The position numbers and the translations under genes are program-made. Below the pieces are notes generated by a model, which was given only the letters and a program-made list of their open reading frames with translations, did not search any database and was not told the DNA's origin. 64,000 nucleotides of DNA. Origin: Hirudinaria manillensis (lineage: Eukaryota > Annelida > Clitellata > Hirudinida > Hirudinidae). The stretch is from the NCBI GenBank assembly GCA_034509925.1, contig CM067533.1:9580656-9644655 (forward strand), given 5' to 3'. Of this stretch, positions 15,837 through 27,564 are shown piece after piece; within the stretch, counting starts at the first letter, position 1; every line of letters starts with the position of its first letter.

Positions 15837-15847
15837 TTTTATATAGC
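15837..15847 (-). promoter_or_regulatory. TATA-box candidate for gene B
   Basis: On the minus strand GGCTATATAAAACC lies about 315 bases before the gene B start codon. The downstream segment GTTTAAATAGATTCAGGTC recurs near gene C as GTTTAAACAGATTCAGGTC, so core promoter and leader were duplicated together. Confidence 0.5.
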
Positions 15848-16424
15848 CACGTATTGTTTACTCCCAGTCTCGACAGGAACTTGGCTGCAGCCCCGCCCAT
15901 ATTTATTTTTAGCAATTAATTTAACCACCAACAATTTAACTATTTTTCAAACAAAAGATAAATATTCACTGCCATGCTTAGAATTTAAGAATTCTAGTTT
16001 TTAAGTGGAATTAATAAATTGTGGGCTAATTCTTTTTGATGATCTGTTAAAAAATGGCTACTAATTACTGCTTCAACCCCACTATTTTTTCTGAATCTAA
16101 AACACATTTTAAAATATTTACGGAGATAATTCCACTCCGAACAATGCACCACTCTTTTCCAAACTTCTTGAAAGCCCAAGCTTTTAAATCACCATAACAA
16201 CGATTTTCAAATGTAATATCATTAATCATTACTAATGAAGAAAGTCAGATGATGAGCTACAAATTTCTACTTATAATTACAAGTGGAAAAAATCCATAAA
16301 TTTATTATTAACTAAATATCAAATCAGAATTAAAAATAATATCTAATAATAAAAAAGATATTGCATATTTATGAGAACTTTACTAAACCATTCATAAAAA
16401 AATAGTTGAGAAACGTGAAACTTC

Positions 16425-16560
16425 TAAACAACATTGCCTGTTGTTATTACATTTCCTTGTTTTCATTCATGCTAAATCTATGTTCCTGCATTTGTAGCTC
16501 ACCATTACGTACAATATAACCCTCCATTGGACAATTTCTTGAATCTGCAGTCCTCAAAGT
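16425..16560 (-). pseudogene. Decayed Ig V-type exon
   Basis: On the minus strand the sequence reads EDCRFKKL, then after a frameshift GYIVRNGELQMQEHRFSMNENK, the middle of an Ig domain of this family (compare FEDCRFKKLF and GYIVRDN in gene A). The motif region with D-x-G-x-Y-x-W-x-C is deleted, but a short match to the domain end follows. No intact exon can be drawn. It shows that at least one more gene or exon once lay between B and C. Confidence 0.7.
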
Positions 16561-17370
16561 AAGTAGCAAAGTTTAGCAGTTAAAAATGGCACAAATTAAC
16601 CCGGGTCATGACAGACCAACAGAAAAAAATGAATTCCATGATTTCTATTCATCCATAAAATCTGTTGGAAATGTTCAAGAAAACAAATAAAAAAAAACAT
16701 GCCCACAAATTGAAATAATCCAAGTAAACAAAATATGTCACAATATGCACTAAACCTTTCGCCTGGCACAAGTGATCCAGAAGAAGCATAATGTACAAAG
16801 TATATATGCAACGTTTATCTGTGAATCTCAGTTCAACTTGGCAAATATTTTAAGTGCCTTTTTTTATCCAAGGCACTGCCAATGCACTTTTGGCACAGAC
16901 GCAATGGAGTACAATAAAAGGAAATAGTGAGAATAAAAGACAATTAAAAAAAAATGAGAATATGAAGAACAATTAATTAATCATAATTGCAATTTGTCCT
17001 TGCTCGAATTGGAAATCGAAAACTGTGTTAGTGGTCCTATTGGGCCCTTCAGTTTGAATAAATAAATAAATAAAATAAAATAATAAAATAGTCTAATTTA
17101 ATTAAGAATAACATTGATTAAAAAAATGAGTTTTTAGATTGGCATTAAAAAGCTCAGGTGTGGGGGCTTTTTGATAATGAACGGGATTCCATGTTTTGGG
17201 CACCAAACTTGAGGCTGTGTGACGTGGGGACAAGGAACATGGGATGAGATGAAGACTAAAGTCTCATTTAGAAAAATCTGTTTTGAAATAAAAATTTGTT
17301 ATAAAATTAATTTGTGCATTTTAAACCTGCATTGAATTTACCTAGAGTCAACAAATCATTTAAAAATAAA

Positions 17371-17465
17371 TAGCAGAATGGAGGGAAAGACACAAAAAAC
17401 TTTATCCAGAACTTGAGTCCCACAAGACTTGCCTTGAAAAGCTTCGTGTCCTAAATTAGATTTTC
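17371..17465. repeat. Duplicated 3'-flank module, gene C copy
   Basis: Counterpart of 11661-11760, with the shared core CACAAGACTTGCCTTGAAAA. It sits downstream of the gene C Ig2 exon. Confidence 0.7.
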
Positions 17466-17726
17466 AAAAAAATAAGACTCATTAACATAAGCTCCACATA
17501 CTTGAGTCCAATTTAAACTAGATTTTTTAGATTTTTAAAAATAATTTTCAAGATCTTATTTATTTTATTTATTATTCTAAGAATGGATCAACCAGCCTCC
17601 TCTCCTCTCTGTGTATAAAACTACCATAAAGCACAGAATTCACTTCAATGCCAAAAGAATTATATAACTCATAATAAATTAAAAGCTTATAATTTAACTA
17701 ACTAAAACATGTTCAACACAACATGT

Positions 17727-19953
17727 TTACAGCAAACCTGCAACAATCTGTAGTGCATGAATTTCCACAAGGAAGTGTTTTCTGATGTTACACTTTTGGC
17801 AGGTCCAAACATATTCACCTGCATCATCCTCGGTGCATTGTTTCAAAATCACTCCAGTCTTAAGTTCATTAAATTCATATTTTGAATTTGTATTCAACAA
17901 CCCTCTACGTACAATAGGATAGTTCTCTCCCAATTTCTCAAATCTGCAGGAGTCCAACTCTTCAGCACAACAAGGACATGAAAAGGAGAGTTCACTTGCA
18001 ATGGAACATTTCAACAGTTCGACTTTTTGGGAAAGAAAATTAATTATCTTCATTACAATTATGTCCCCATACTTAGTTCAAAGGCTCAGATAATTATTCT
18101 GACACTATTATATAAAACTAAGATAAACTTACATCCACATTTACGACTTCAATTTAAAAGTGGTAATTATCTGCTCATTCCTTTTTAATGTAAAAGCAAT
18201 AATGATTTATAACCTTTTTTAATGTTCAGATCAAACTGCTTGTTAACGTTACACTTCCCACACATCCAAACATATGTTCCTTCATCACCTTCATTGCAAT
18301 CTTTCAATGTGATGTGAGTCTTGTTTTCATCCATCTCAAATCTATTAGTACCATTGTAAATTACACCATCCCTCACAATGTATCCTTCTGCGAACAACTT
18401 CTTGAATTTACAATCTTCAAATTCTTCAGGACAGCAAGGACATTCAAAGCTGACCTGTTTCCCCATTATGCATTCAACTGTGCTTCCTGCTAAAACAGTC
18501 AAAATAATAACTATATTAAATTCTATCATAGCCAATCTTGATGATAAACTTAATTTAATCTTATTTCAACATTATAATGTTATTTCAATAACAATAAACA
18601 AATGAAACTTCAAGTCACTTGAAAGAATTACACATATTCCCAACTTCGGTAATCCCCGAGTCTCTACCAAACCAAAACATGATCAGGAATAGTGAAACAA
18701 GACTAAGTTAATAGCATCAATTAAATGAAAGTATTTTGGAAACTTCTCACGGAGTCTTTTTTTCAAAACCTTATGAAAATATTCCTACTCACAAAAAACT
18801 CATAGGAAAGTCTGATATAAATCTAGGCTTAAACACATCATAATAAAAGTATTGGAATAAAGTTAGAGATAGCTTGTGGAAAAAACAAAGAGAAAGATGT
18901 ATAGGAGTTCCTATCCTATAAAGTGCAGTACTTGCTAGAATCCATGGTACCTCGATGGTATAGATGGGAATTTAATGATTGCCAGACAGAATGAGGAGCA
19001 AATCTTGTTGTACAAAGCATAAGTAATTCAGTTTTTTTTGTTGCTTCCCACATTAAAAATAAATTACTTGATTATCACACAAAGACAATGACTAATAGTT
19101 GTGGTTATTTTTCGCAGTGTCTCACAAATGGTGCACTTATGACATCAAATTGAGAGTAATAAATAGAAATTGGACGAATGAATAGAAGTGAGTAAATGAT
19201 TGATTGATCTAATGCCCCTGCAATTTTCCAATTGTGCAGCTGAAATTATGATCTCAAATTGCTTTGAGAAAATGATTTTAATAGCATGAATGGAAAAAAT
19301 AAATGTAACAAATAATTAAAAAAATATGACAATTATAAATAAATTCTCAAGTATGTCTCATGAAAAAAAAATTCTTATCGATTTGAAATAGAAATAGTTG
19401 CATTGGGTTTCCTACTATTTCTTAAAATCACATAAAATAAAGAAATTAATTTAAAAATGATAAAGAAGACCTAACCTAATATGACCTAAGAATATGGAAA
19501 TAAAGCTAATGAGAGCAGTTATTACACATACTTCAGTCTTAACAAAAGTAAAAGTAAAAATAATTATTTAGTTAATAATTGTTAATAATGATTGCTTAAA
19601 TTAAGTTAAAACTTATTCAAAGTAGTCCAAATTCACTAATTGGCCTTTCAAGATGGCAGAATGGAATCCCACAATGTCCTTATCATTTATGTGTAGGTTA
19701 ATAACAAAAACAATACATGTAAGGGGTCCTATGTAGGTCGAATTAACATAACATGACATGACATGACATGACAAAACATAACATAAATATAACATAACAC
19801 AATACAACAACTGTCGTTCACTTCTAACAATCAATGACTCTTGTCTCTGATTTGTCAATGACACTGAATTAAATAAACACATGAAAGTTTCTTGCCTAAG
19901 CTTCTGATGAGCATCCCCAGTAAGAAGACCAAATACGATTTGATTCTTTGCAT
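17727..19953 (-). CDS. Secreted protein with two cysteine-rich Ig V-type domains (gene C)
   Basis: Minus-strand exons: 19953-19896 (signal), 18489-18214 (Ig1) and 18022-17727 (Ig2, stop TAA). The phases (1, 1) give 209 aa. The signal exon encodes MQRIKSYLVFLLGMLIRSL and ends at the same TTAG/GCAAGA GC-type donor as genes A and B. Ig1 has VECIMGKQVSFEC, PCCPEEFEDCKFKKLF, two N-x-T/S sites (NGTN, NKTH) and DEGTYVWMCGKC. Ig2 has LLKCSIASELSFSC, PCCAEELDSCRFEKL and DDAGEYVWTCQKC, ending in HALQIVAGLL. No membrane anchor follows. Sequence just before Ig1 is open in frame from MAMIEFNIVIILTVLAG, which could be an alternative leader used from an internal promoter, or just the U-rich tract before the splice acceptor. 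Confidence 0.7.
19744..19800. repeat. Short pentanucleotide array (ACATG/ACATA)
   Basis: Degenerate tandem ACATG and ACATA units just upstream of the gene C splice acceptor region, within intron 1. Confidence 0.75.
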
Positions 19954-20233
19954 GTAATACTTTTCCTGCCAATCATTAGACATGCTTTAGTGGATATTTA
20001 AGGTTAAATTATTTCAGCTATCTTATATAAATTATATGCTATCTTCAACATAAAAAGATAAACCTGCTTCATGTTAGTTTCAAAATGTTGTAACATACTC
20101 TAAAAGTTTCAGAATGCAATTTGAGATATAAATGTGAAAAAGTTTATAAGTTTTTCTTAATACTTTGAATAACCCTTTCTCCTTTTTTTCACTAATGAAT
20201 TCAGTGACCTGAATCTGTTTAAACTTTACTTGT

Positions 20234-20245
20234 CTTTATATATGT
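20234..20245 (-). promoter_or_regulatory. TATA-box candidate for gene C
   Basis: On the minus strand CATATATAAAGAC lies about 285 bases before the gene C start codon, followed by GTTTAAACAGATTCAGGTC, which is conserved at gene B. Position and flank match the gene B promoter. Confidence 0.5.
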
Positions 20246-20927
20246 GAAGGTTGATGAAGGCTAAACTATGATAAATTTTTAATCATACATCATCAAAGTG
20301 ACTCATACATTTGTTACTAATCAAGAGGGTGTTTGTGAAGCATACAGTAGTCACAAAGTGAAACTCATACATAGGTTTATAATCCTTCATCAGTCTCTCA
20401 TGCTAACTCTTGTTGCTTTATTAGATTCAAGCTCAATAATTATTTTTCCAAAGCACAAGATAAAGGAAAAAACTGGCATTTTGGACTCGAATAGAACGTC
20501 CGCCAAACTTTCCGCACTTTGAGAAATTCGTTCCCTAATTAGAATTTCGAAAATTATCTAAAAGCAATTAACATTTCTTGTTTTTAAATTTAAATGGGCT
20601 TGTGGATAAATTAGGTTTACGTACCTGCTCCGCCATCCCGTTCAATATAAAGTAAGGCTTTAACCACTCACTTTTAACGTCTGCCTAAAGTTAGCTAGAA
20701 TTTTTACAACATCCAGCTTCAAGTTGATTTTTAGAATTTGCTCATTTCGTTATCGTATTTAATATATTATTTATTAATAAATTATTGATATAATTAGGTA
20801 TATATTGTCATTGTGAGTGGTACAGTATTATAGGTTTAATTTTCACGTAATTGTTTCCTCTATTTCTCCATTTCTTTTTTTTAATGTTTAAAAAAAAATA
20901 CAATAAAATTACCGACTGTAATGATGC
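20246..20927. other. Divergent promoter spacer between genes C and F
   Basis: Genes C (minus) and F (plus) are head to head here, with their TATA candidates about 690 bases apart. A short open frame at 20298-20522 has no supporting features. Confidence 0.4.
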
Positions 20928-20937
20928 ATATATATAG
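20928..20937 (+). promoter_or_regulatory. TATA-box candidate for gene F
   Basis: CATATATATAG lies about 80 bases before the start codon at 21013, consistent with a short 5' leader. Confidence 0.45.
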
Positions 20938-21012
20938 AACTACGTAATTAGTCACCTCAAGCCGTATTCAAAACTGACTCGTGATTCTCCCAGTCGTGAC
21001 TTTCACGGTAAG

Positions 21013-24000
21013 ATGTCGGTGGCGTACAGTAAATATGGAAGGTGGGAGATTTTCTTTTTGAATTTTGAATGTTTGCCAAAAATCGATGTCAAGCTTAGCT
21101 TGATTAGACAAACTCCATTTATAATTATTCGCACATGAATAATGTGTTATTTTATTTTAAGAATTATAGAACTTGTGATTACATTTCAGGTGCAGAGTTA
21201 AATATTTGTCAGAATTTCATTTCAGATAGAATTATGATCTAATGCCCTTCAAGATAGTATACGGATAATAAAATTTTAACAAATAGAAATTATAAATTAA
21301 GAGGTTTACTCATCATCATTTTCACTGAACCTGTTTGTGTTTATGAAACGTATCTCGGCACCATCAACTCTAATAATCAGGCAATCTTCTAGCACACATT
21401 GTTACAACACTGCACTACTACTTTCCACATTCGATTCTTTCAAATTCCCTTTAATTAATAAATTAATAAATAATATCATGAATAATGTCCTCCATTGGCT
21501 CTGAAAATCATCTTATCAAAAGATTTCCAATAGAGAAAGGGCTGCCTAGAGAAGACACCAAGCTGCACAGCTGGTTCACAAACTACATACAGATTAAAAA
21601 AATTAAAATCTTTTTACTTTTTGTTAAATTTATTGCTTATAAAAAATATGTTTAATGTCACTTTATTAGGTGAATGTTTTTTTTATAGTTTTCAGAAAAT
21701 ATGGTTTAGAGGCCAATGGTTATCTGTGGTTGTCTTCATCTTGGCTACAATTGGTTTTGGTGAGCAAGTTTTAATGTTGGAATTACTTTGAGAAGGAACA
21801 TCGGAGAGCTATGTGTGTCGTGAACATGACGAGATTTGAACCTGACTCGAGGAAAAATTCCTTGACATGAATATTAATAATTTGATTGGGTGGATGAGAA
21901 AATATTATTGTTTTTTGACCTTTTTATTTCAAAGATAAACTTTAAATTTGTTTGTTTAATCATTGTACATATATCTTTCAATTTAATCGCTATGTTACTT
22001 GAGGTATTACTACTGCCACTTTGAAATATTGATTGTATTTCACAATTTAAATAAAATATTCTTGATTAAGGAATTTGTTGCTTGATATTTTAAATAATTA
22101 CTGTTCAGTATTGAAAAGTAAGCTATTATAATGGTATTACTCTATATATATTAATTTTATTTGCAACAGTGATAATGTTATTGAATAATAATAAAAATGA
22201 TATCACAAAATTGTTTCCAGATTCTTCCTCTGGAATACGTAATTTGACCTGTTATGAAGGTGGCAGCATCAGCTTTGATTGTCCATGTACTGAAGGCTTT
22301 CAGTACTGCAGGTTTAGGAAACTTGGAGGAGAGTTAATTGTACTTGATGGTGTATTGGATGATAAAAATGTTGAAAAATATGAGGTGGATGGAAGTGCTT
22401 TGAACATAACATTGAAAGGATGCAAGAAGGAAGATGAGGGGAATTATGTGTTGATGTGTGGAGGTTCGGACACCAACAAACAGTTTCAATTGAAAGTTCT
22501 TACAGTTACAACAAGTTGGTTGAAGATTATGTTGAGCTGCTATTTATTAATTAAAAGTCATTATTTCAATTATTTTAAATATTTCTATGGAGTTAGATAG
22601 GATTTATAATTAGTGTGTTTAACAAGATGTTTGGTGAATTGTTACAAGATGTTTGGTGAATTGTTGCAAGACGTTTGGTGAATTGTTACAAGATGTTTGG
22701 TGAATTGTTGCAAGACGTTTGGTGAATTGTTACAAGATATTTGGTGAATTGTTACAAGATGTTTGGTGAATTGTTACAAGATATTTGGTGAATTGTAACA
22801 AGATGTTTGGTGAATTGTTACAAGATGTTTGGTGAATTGTTACAAGATATTTGGTGAATTGTTACAAGATGTTTGGTGAATTGTTACAAGATGTTTGGTG
22901 AATTGTTACAAGATATTTGGTGAATTGTTACAAGATGTTTGGTGAATTGTTACAAGATGTTTGGTGAATTGTTACAAGATGTTTGGTGAATTGTTACAAG
23001 ATATTTGGTGAATTGTTACAAGATGTTTGGTGAATTGTTACAAGATGTTTGGTGAATTGTTACAAGATGTTTGGTGAATTGTTACAAGATGTTTGGTGAA
23101 TTGTTACAAGATGTTTGGTGAATTGTTACAAGATATTTGGTGAATTGTTACAAGATGTTTGGTGAATTGTTGCAAGACGTTTGGTGAATTGTTACAAGAT
23201 ATTTGGTGAATTGTTACAAGATGTTTGGTGAATTGTTACAAGATATTTGGTGAATTGTTGCAAGACGTTTGGTGAATTGTTGCAAGACGTTTGGTGAATT
23301 GTTACAAGACATTTGCTTATATATCTTGACTTGAGGAAAATTTTTTTAAAATAATATTAATAATTTGATTGGGTGGATGAGAAAATATTATTGTTTGTTG
23401 ACCTGCTTAGTTCAAAGAGAAAGGTTTACATTTCAATTTCATTATTATGTTATTTGAGGTATTACTACTGGCACTTTGAAATATTGATGTTATTTTACAA
23501 TTTAAATAAAATATAATTAATCATTGAATTTGCTGCTTCATGTTTTAAATAATTAATGCTAAATATTGAAAAGAATAAGGTATTATATTATTATTTTATT
23601 TGCAACAGTGATAATGTTATTAAATAATAATATAAATGATATCACAAAATTGTTTCCAGCTTCTTCCCTTAGAATACATACTTTGACCTGTTATGAAGGT
23701 GGTAGCATCAGCTTTGATTGTCCATGTACTATAGGCATTCAGTACTGCAGGTTTAGGAAAGTTAGAGGAGGGTTTATTGTACGTGATGGTGTATTGGTTG
23801 ATGGTTATGGTGAAAAGTTTGAGGTGATTGGAAGTAGTTGGATCATAACATTGAAAGGATGCAAGAAGGAAGATGAGGGAGATTATTTATCGATGTGTGG
23901 AAGTTCAGACAACAATAAATGGTTTCAATTGGAAGTCCGTCCAACTCCAAGTTAGTTGTAGTTATGTTGAGCTGTTATTTATCAATTAAATGTAATTATT

Positions 24001-26972
24001 TCAATTATTTTAAATATTTCTATGGAGTCAGACATGATTTATAATTAGTGTGTTTAACAAGACGTTTGGTGAATTGTTACAAGATATTTGCTTATATGTC
24101 TTGACTTGAGGAAAATTTTTTGAAAATAATATTAATAATTTGATTGGGTGGATGAGAAAATATTATACTTTGTTGACCTGCTTAGTTCAAAGAGAAAGGT
24201 TTACATTTCAATTTCATTATTATGTTATTTGTGGTATTACTACTGCCACTTTGAAATATTGATGTTATTTTATAATTTAAATAAAATATTCTTAATTATT
24301 GAATTTTCTGCTTCATATTTTAAATAATTAATGCTAAATATATTATTATTATATTAAATATAGTATTATATTATTATTTTATTTGCAACAGTGATAATGT
24401 TATTAAATAATATTAAAAATAATATCACAAAATTGTTTTCAGCTTCTTCCCCTAGAATACATACTTTGACCTGTTATGAAGGTGGTAGCATCAGCTTTGA
24501 TTGTCCATGTACTGAAGGCTTTCAGAACTGCAAGTTTAAAAAAATTTACAGTGGATTTACAGTAAATTATGGTGTCTTGGCTGCTGGATCTGATGAAAGG
24601 TATGAAGTGAATGAAAGTAGTAGGATCATAACATTGAAAGAATGCAGGAAAGAAGATGATGGAGGTTATGTATCGATGTGTGGAGATTCAGACACCAATA
24701 CATGGTTTGAATTGAAAGTTCTCCCAACAAGTTGGTTGAATGTCATTACTTATCAATTAAATGTTTTTATTTCAATTAATTATTTTGATGAAGTTGTTCA
24801 GTTTTATAATTGTATGTAATTTAATAAGATATTTGAATATCTTCATTTGAAAAGTCATCAGTAATATAAGCAGACAATAACAGGGCGTCGTTTGATTGGC
24901 TGGGTTCTTGTATATTTGATAAGATTGGTGGAAGTGAGTCAAATGAGTGAAGTGTGTGAAGAAGGAAATGGTACCTGAAGAACCTCGTTGGAACTCTTAT
25001 TGGAAATATAAAATATTATGTTGAATATTTAACACTTTTACCCATGATGATGATGTTATCAATTTTATTGATTAATAAAGATATTGATGGATAATAATAA
25101 TTGTTGTCCAGGTTATCTCTCTACAACAAATCGTCTAACTTGTAATGAAGGCGATAACATCAGCTTTGATTGTCCATGTGCTAATGGCTTTAAGTACTGC
25201 AGGTTTGGGAATATTCTGAGAGGGCACATTGTGCATAATGGTGTCTTGGTTGATGGAAAACATGGCCATGAAAAATATGAAGTAGATGGAAAAAGAGGTA
25301 TCATAACATTGAAAGAATGCAAGGAAGATGATGAGGGCATTTATGTATCGACATGTGAAGATTCTGAAACTAAAAATCATTTTCAATTGAAAGTCCATCC
25401 ACTTACAAGTTAGTTAAAGGCTCTGTTGAGATATTATTTATCAATTGAATATTATTATTATTTTAATAAATTAAATCAATTTTGATTAATAATTTAATAA
25501 ATTGTTAATAAGGTAAATATTCCAGTCAAAGGTCAAATTTTACTGACCTAAGTACCCTAAATAGTTTGTACTAGTCCTCAAAGTACCAAAAAGCACCATA
25601 TTTATGAAAATGCATTTTTCAGTCTTAAAAAGTACTAACTTTTTTGAAAATTTGATTTTTTGCAACAAAATCTTTTTTAAAGTCCTATTTTTTTTTAAAT
25701 TTAAACTAATCCGGTAATCATTAGATTTGCTTGGCGATTACATAATATTCATTCTAGCTGATTTTAAACATCCAAGAATTGTGTTGCATTCTGTTACCTA
25801 ATGCGATTTGAGAGTTTTGATAATAATACCAGTCATGCCTGGAGTTTGTTCCTTTAATAGGAATTGACTTTATAATGATTAATGGGATTGGCTTAGAACA
25901 GGAGTGAGTAATTGCTTTTCTTGGTGGGCAGTAATACCATAATTATGTTTTATATTTGTTTATTTTTTCATCAAAATTCATGGTGGACTAAAACAAAATC
26001 TTAACAAAACCTAATCCAAGAACATATCCTACATTAGGGTACCCCTAATGCTACCCAAAGGGCCCTAACCCAGCCCCCCAAAAGGGAACAATAATTAAAT
26101 TAATTTTAACGCCAACAGGAAAACTTTGAAAATTGCTTGGAAAAAAGGGTTAAAAATTAAAAAAAGAAACCGTAATTAATGTTGATGGAAATCCTCTTTC
26201 TCATTTAAATTCTAAAAATAAAAACAAAAACAAGTCAAACCAATACATTGTGCAAATGTATATAATGGTGAAGTTTCAAAATAATTTATCTAAAAATACT
26301 GATATTTGGGCTATTAATATCAGTCATAAAAAGTCCATGAAGAAACCCTAAATTTCAATTTTGAAAACCCATTATGGATCATGTCCCTGGTGTATCAAAT
26401 GCCTGCTAAGAATATAAACCGTGAAGGGGAAGTGGATGTCTGCAGAAAATAGTTGCCTAAGTTTAAATTTAAAAAAGTTACTTTTTTATTGTCTTTTGAT
26501 TTTTAACTAATTTAAAATTAAAAAGTTTAATGAAAACTGTAACTGGACACTGACATGTTTAAATTTTAATGATATCCTAATTGTCCTGAAAAGTTCTTAA
26601 ACAATTGAGAGGAAAAGGTGAGACTTTGTTAATGTTAGAAATTATGCATTGAATAATAATGATGATGGTAATTCTCTGTATAAATTCAGCAAAGCAAGAC
26701 TTATGTGAATTTTTAAAATTGCAATGAACATGATGATGGAACATATGTTATGATGTGTCACGATAACAAATACGTTATGAACTGAGCTGCTGTCAACAAA
26801 GATTTGTATGCAGGTGATTATAAATATTTTTTTATTAAGATTTTTTGCAAAATATACATAAAAATCTGTTGTTTTTTTTTTGTTGCAACCTTATTATCTA
26901 CAAATACGAATCATTATCATGTAAAATATCTTTTTATTTTCAGAAGATCAGAATTGTCTGAGGAATAAATAA
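21013..26972 (+). CDS. Protein with four cysteine-rich Ig V-type domains (gene F)
   Basis: Seven plus-strand exons: 21013-21041, 21689-21759 (hydrophobic leader), 22221-22514 (Ig1), 23660-23950 (Ig2), 24443-24730 (Ig3), 25112-25408 (Ig4) and 26944-26972 (tail KDQNCLRNK, stop). All Ig exons are flanked by phase 1 introns and the total is 432 aa with no frame break. The N-terminus MSVAYSKYGSFQKIWFRGQW precedes LSVVVFILATIGFG, a signal peptide or signal anchor. Ig domains (about residues 34-131, 132-228, 229-324, 325-423) start LTCYEGGSISFDCPC, or LTCNEGDNISFDCPC in Ig4, and end with motifs such as DEGNYVLMCG; in Ig4 this is DEGIYVSTCED. The donors after each Ig exon are GTTGGT or GTTAGT. Introns 2 to 4 are homologous to each other, so exon and intron were multiplied together. 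The product is probably secreted or a type II membrane protein. A decayed fifth Ig exon lies at 26700-26785. Confidence 0.72.
22621..23313. repeat. 22-bp minisatellite, about 31 copies, in intron 3 of gene F
   Basis: The unit is ACAAGATGTTTGGTGAATTG plus TT (22 bp), with three variants at one site: AAGATG, AAGACG and AAGATA. The homologous intron 4 contains only about one unit plus a partial at 24055-24090, so the array grew from a seed in a duplicated intron. Its variants occur in a patterned order (for example paired GACG units at both ends). Confidence 0.95.
25409..26699. other. Intron 6 of gene F, no other feature seen
   Basis: Long AT-rich intron with no supported exon and no recognised mobile element. 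Confidence 0.4.
26700..26785 (+). pseudogene. Decayed fifth Ig exon of gene F
   Basis: The sequence reads NCNEHDDGTYVMMCHDNKYV before a stop. This is the C-terminal motif of the family domain (compare KKEDEGNYVLMCG in Ig1). The N-terminal half is gone and the frame from the nearest acceptor is closed. It lies between Ig4 and the terminal exon, where a fifth domain would be expected. Confidence 0.6.
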
Positions 26973-27564
26973 GCTGAGTGATTTGCTAAGCTTTGCAATT
27001 CATAAATAGATTTCAAGTTTCATGGATTAATATTTGAAAGCCAATTAAATATCTAGAAGTGAAGTGCAGCATAAAAAAAAATTAAAAATCAGGATCATAA
27101 AGTTTATTCTCAAAATTCAAAGTGATCATCAAAAATAATTCAAATAGATGTGACAGATTAGATGCTCAGTAAGCCGGAATAATTCAATTTGTGTTGTTAT
27201 GTGCCATTATTGAGAAAGAGTTTAGAAAAATCAAATCTGAAATAATTTTCAGATATAATATCTCTTTAGCTCTTCAACTGTGCATCCAGAGTTCATGCAT
27301 TGAAGTAAGGGTGAACAGCATTATGACAGGGTATGTTACATGGCAAGCTGATCTTGCTGATGATGAGATCTTACCTCGTTTTGCTAGGAATATAAGAACA
27401 ATAGATTAAAAATTTGAAAAGAACATTTATCAAATTTTAATTGTTTATATACATATATATAGTCATTTTATTATTTAAAGTAATTCAACTTAAGTTATCC
27501 GAATAATGAATATCAAGTTGATTTGTTACTGTACTTTTAAGATTGTATTGAAAGTGGTGATCAA
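26973..27564. other. Convergent 3' spacer between genes F and E
   Basis: The 3' ends of gene F (plus) and gene E (minus) face each other. An open frame at 27191-27409 has no family motif and is not called. Confidence 0.4.

Larger units (their letters stand above)
15848..17726. other. Spacer between Ig genes B and C
   Basis: Contains the decayed Ig exon at 16425-16560 and the gene C 3' flank, including the duplicated module at 17371-17465. Open frames at 15994-16179 and 16596-16811 have no supporting motif. Confidence 0.5.

Noticed and set aside
22621-23313. CRISPR-like array (regular 22-bp repeats)
   Set aside because: The units are directly tandem with no spacers and lie in a eukaryotic intron, so it is a minisatellite.
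27191-27409. 72-residue plus-strand frame between genes F and E
   Set aside because: No signal peptide, Ig motif or splice site in phase; it lies between converging 3' ends.
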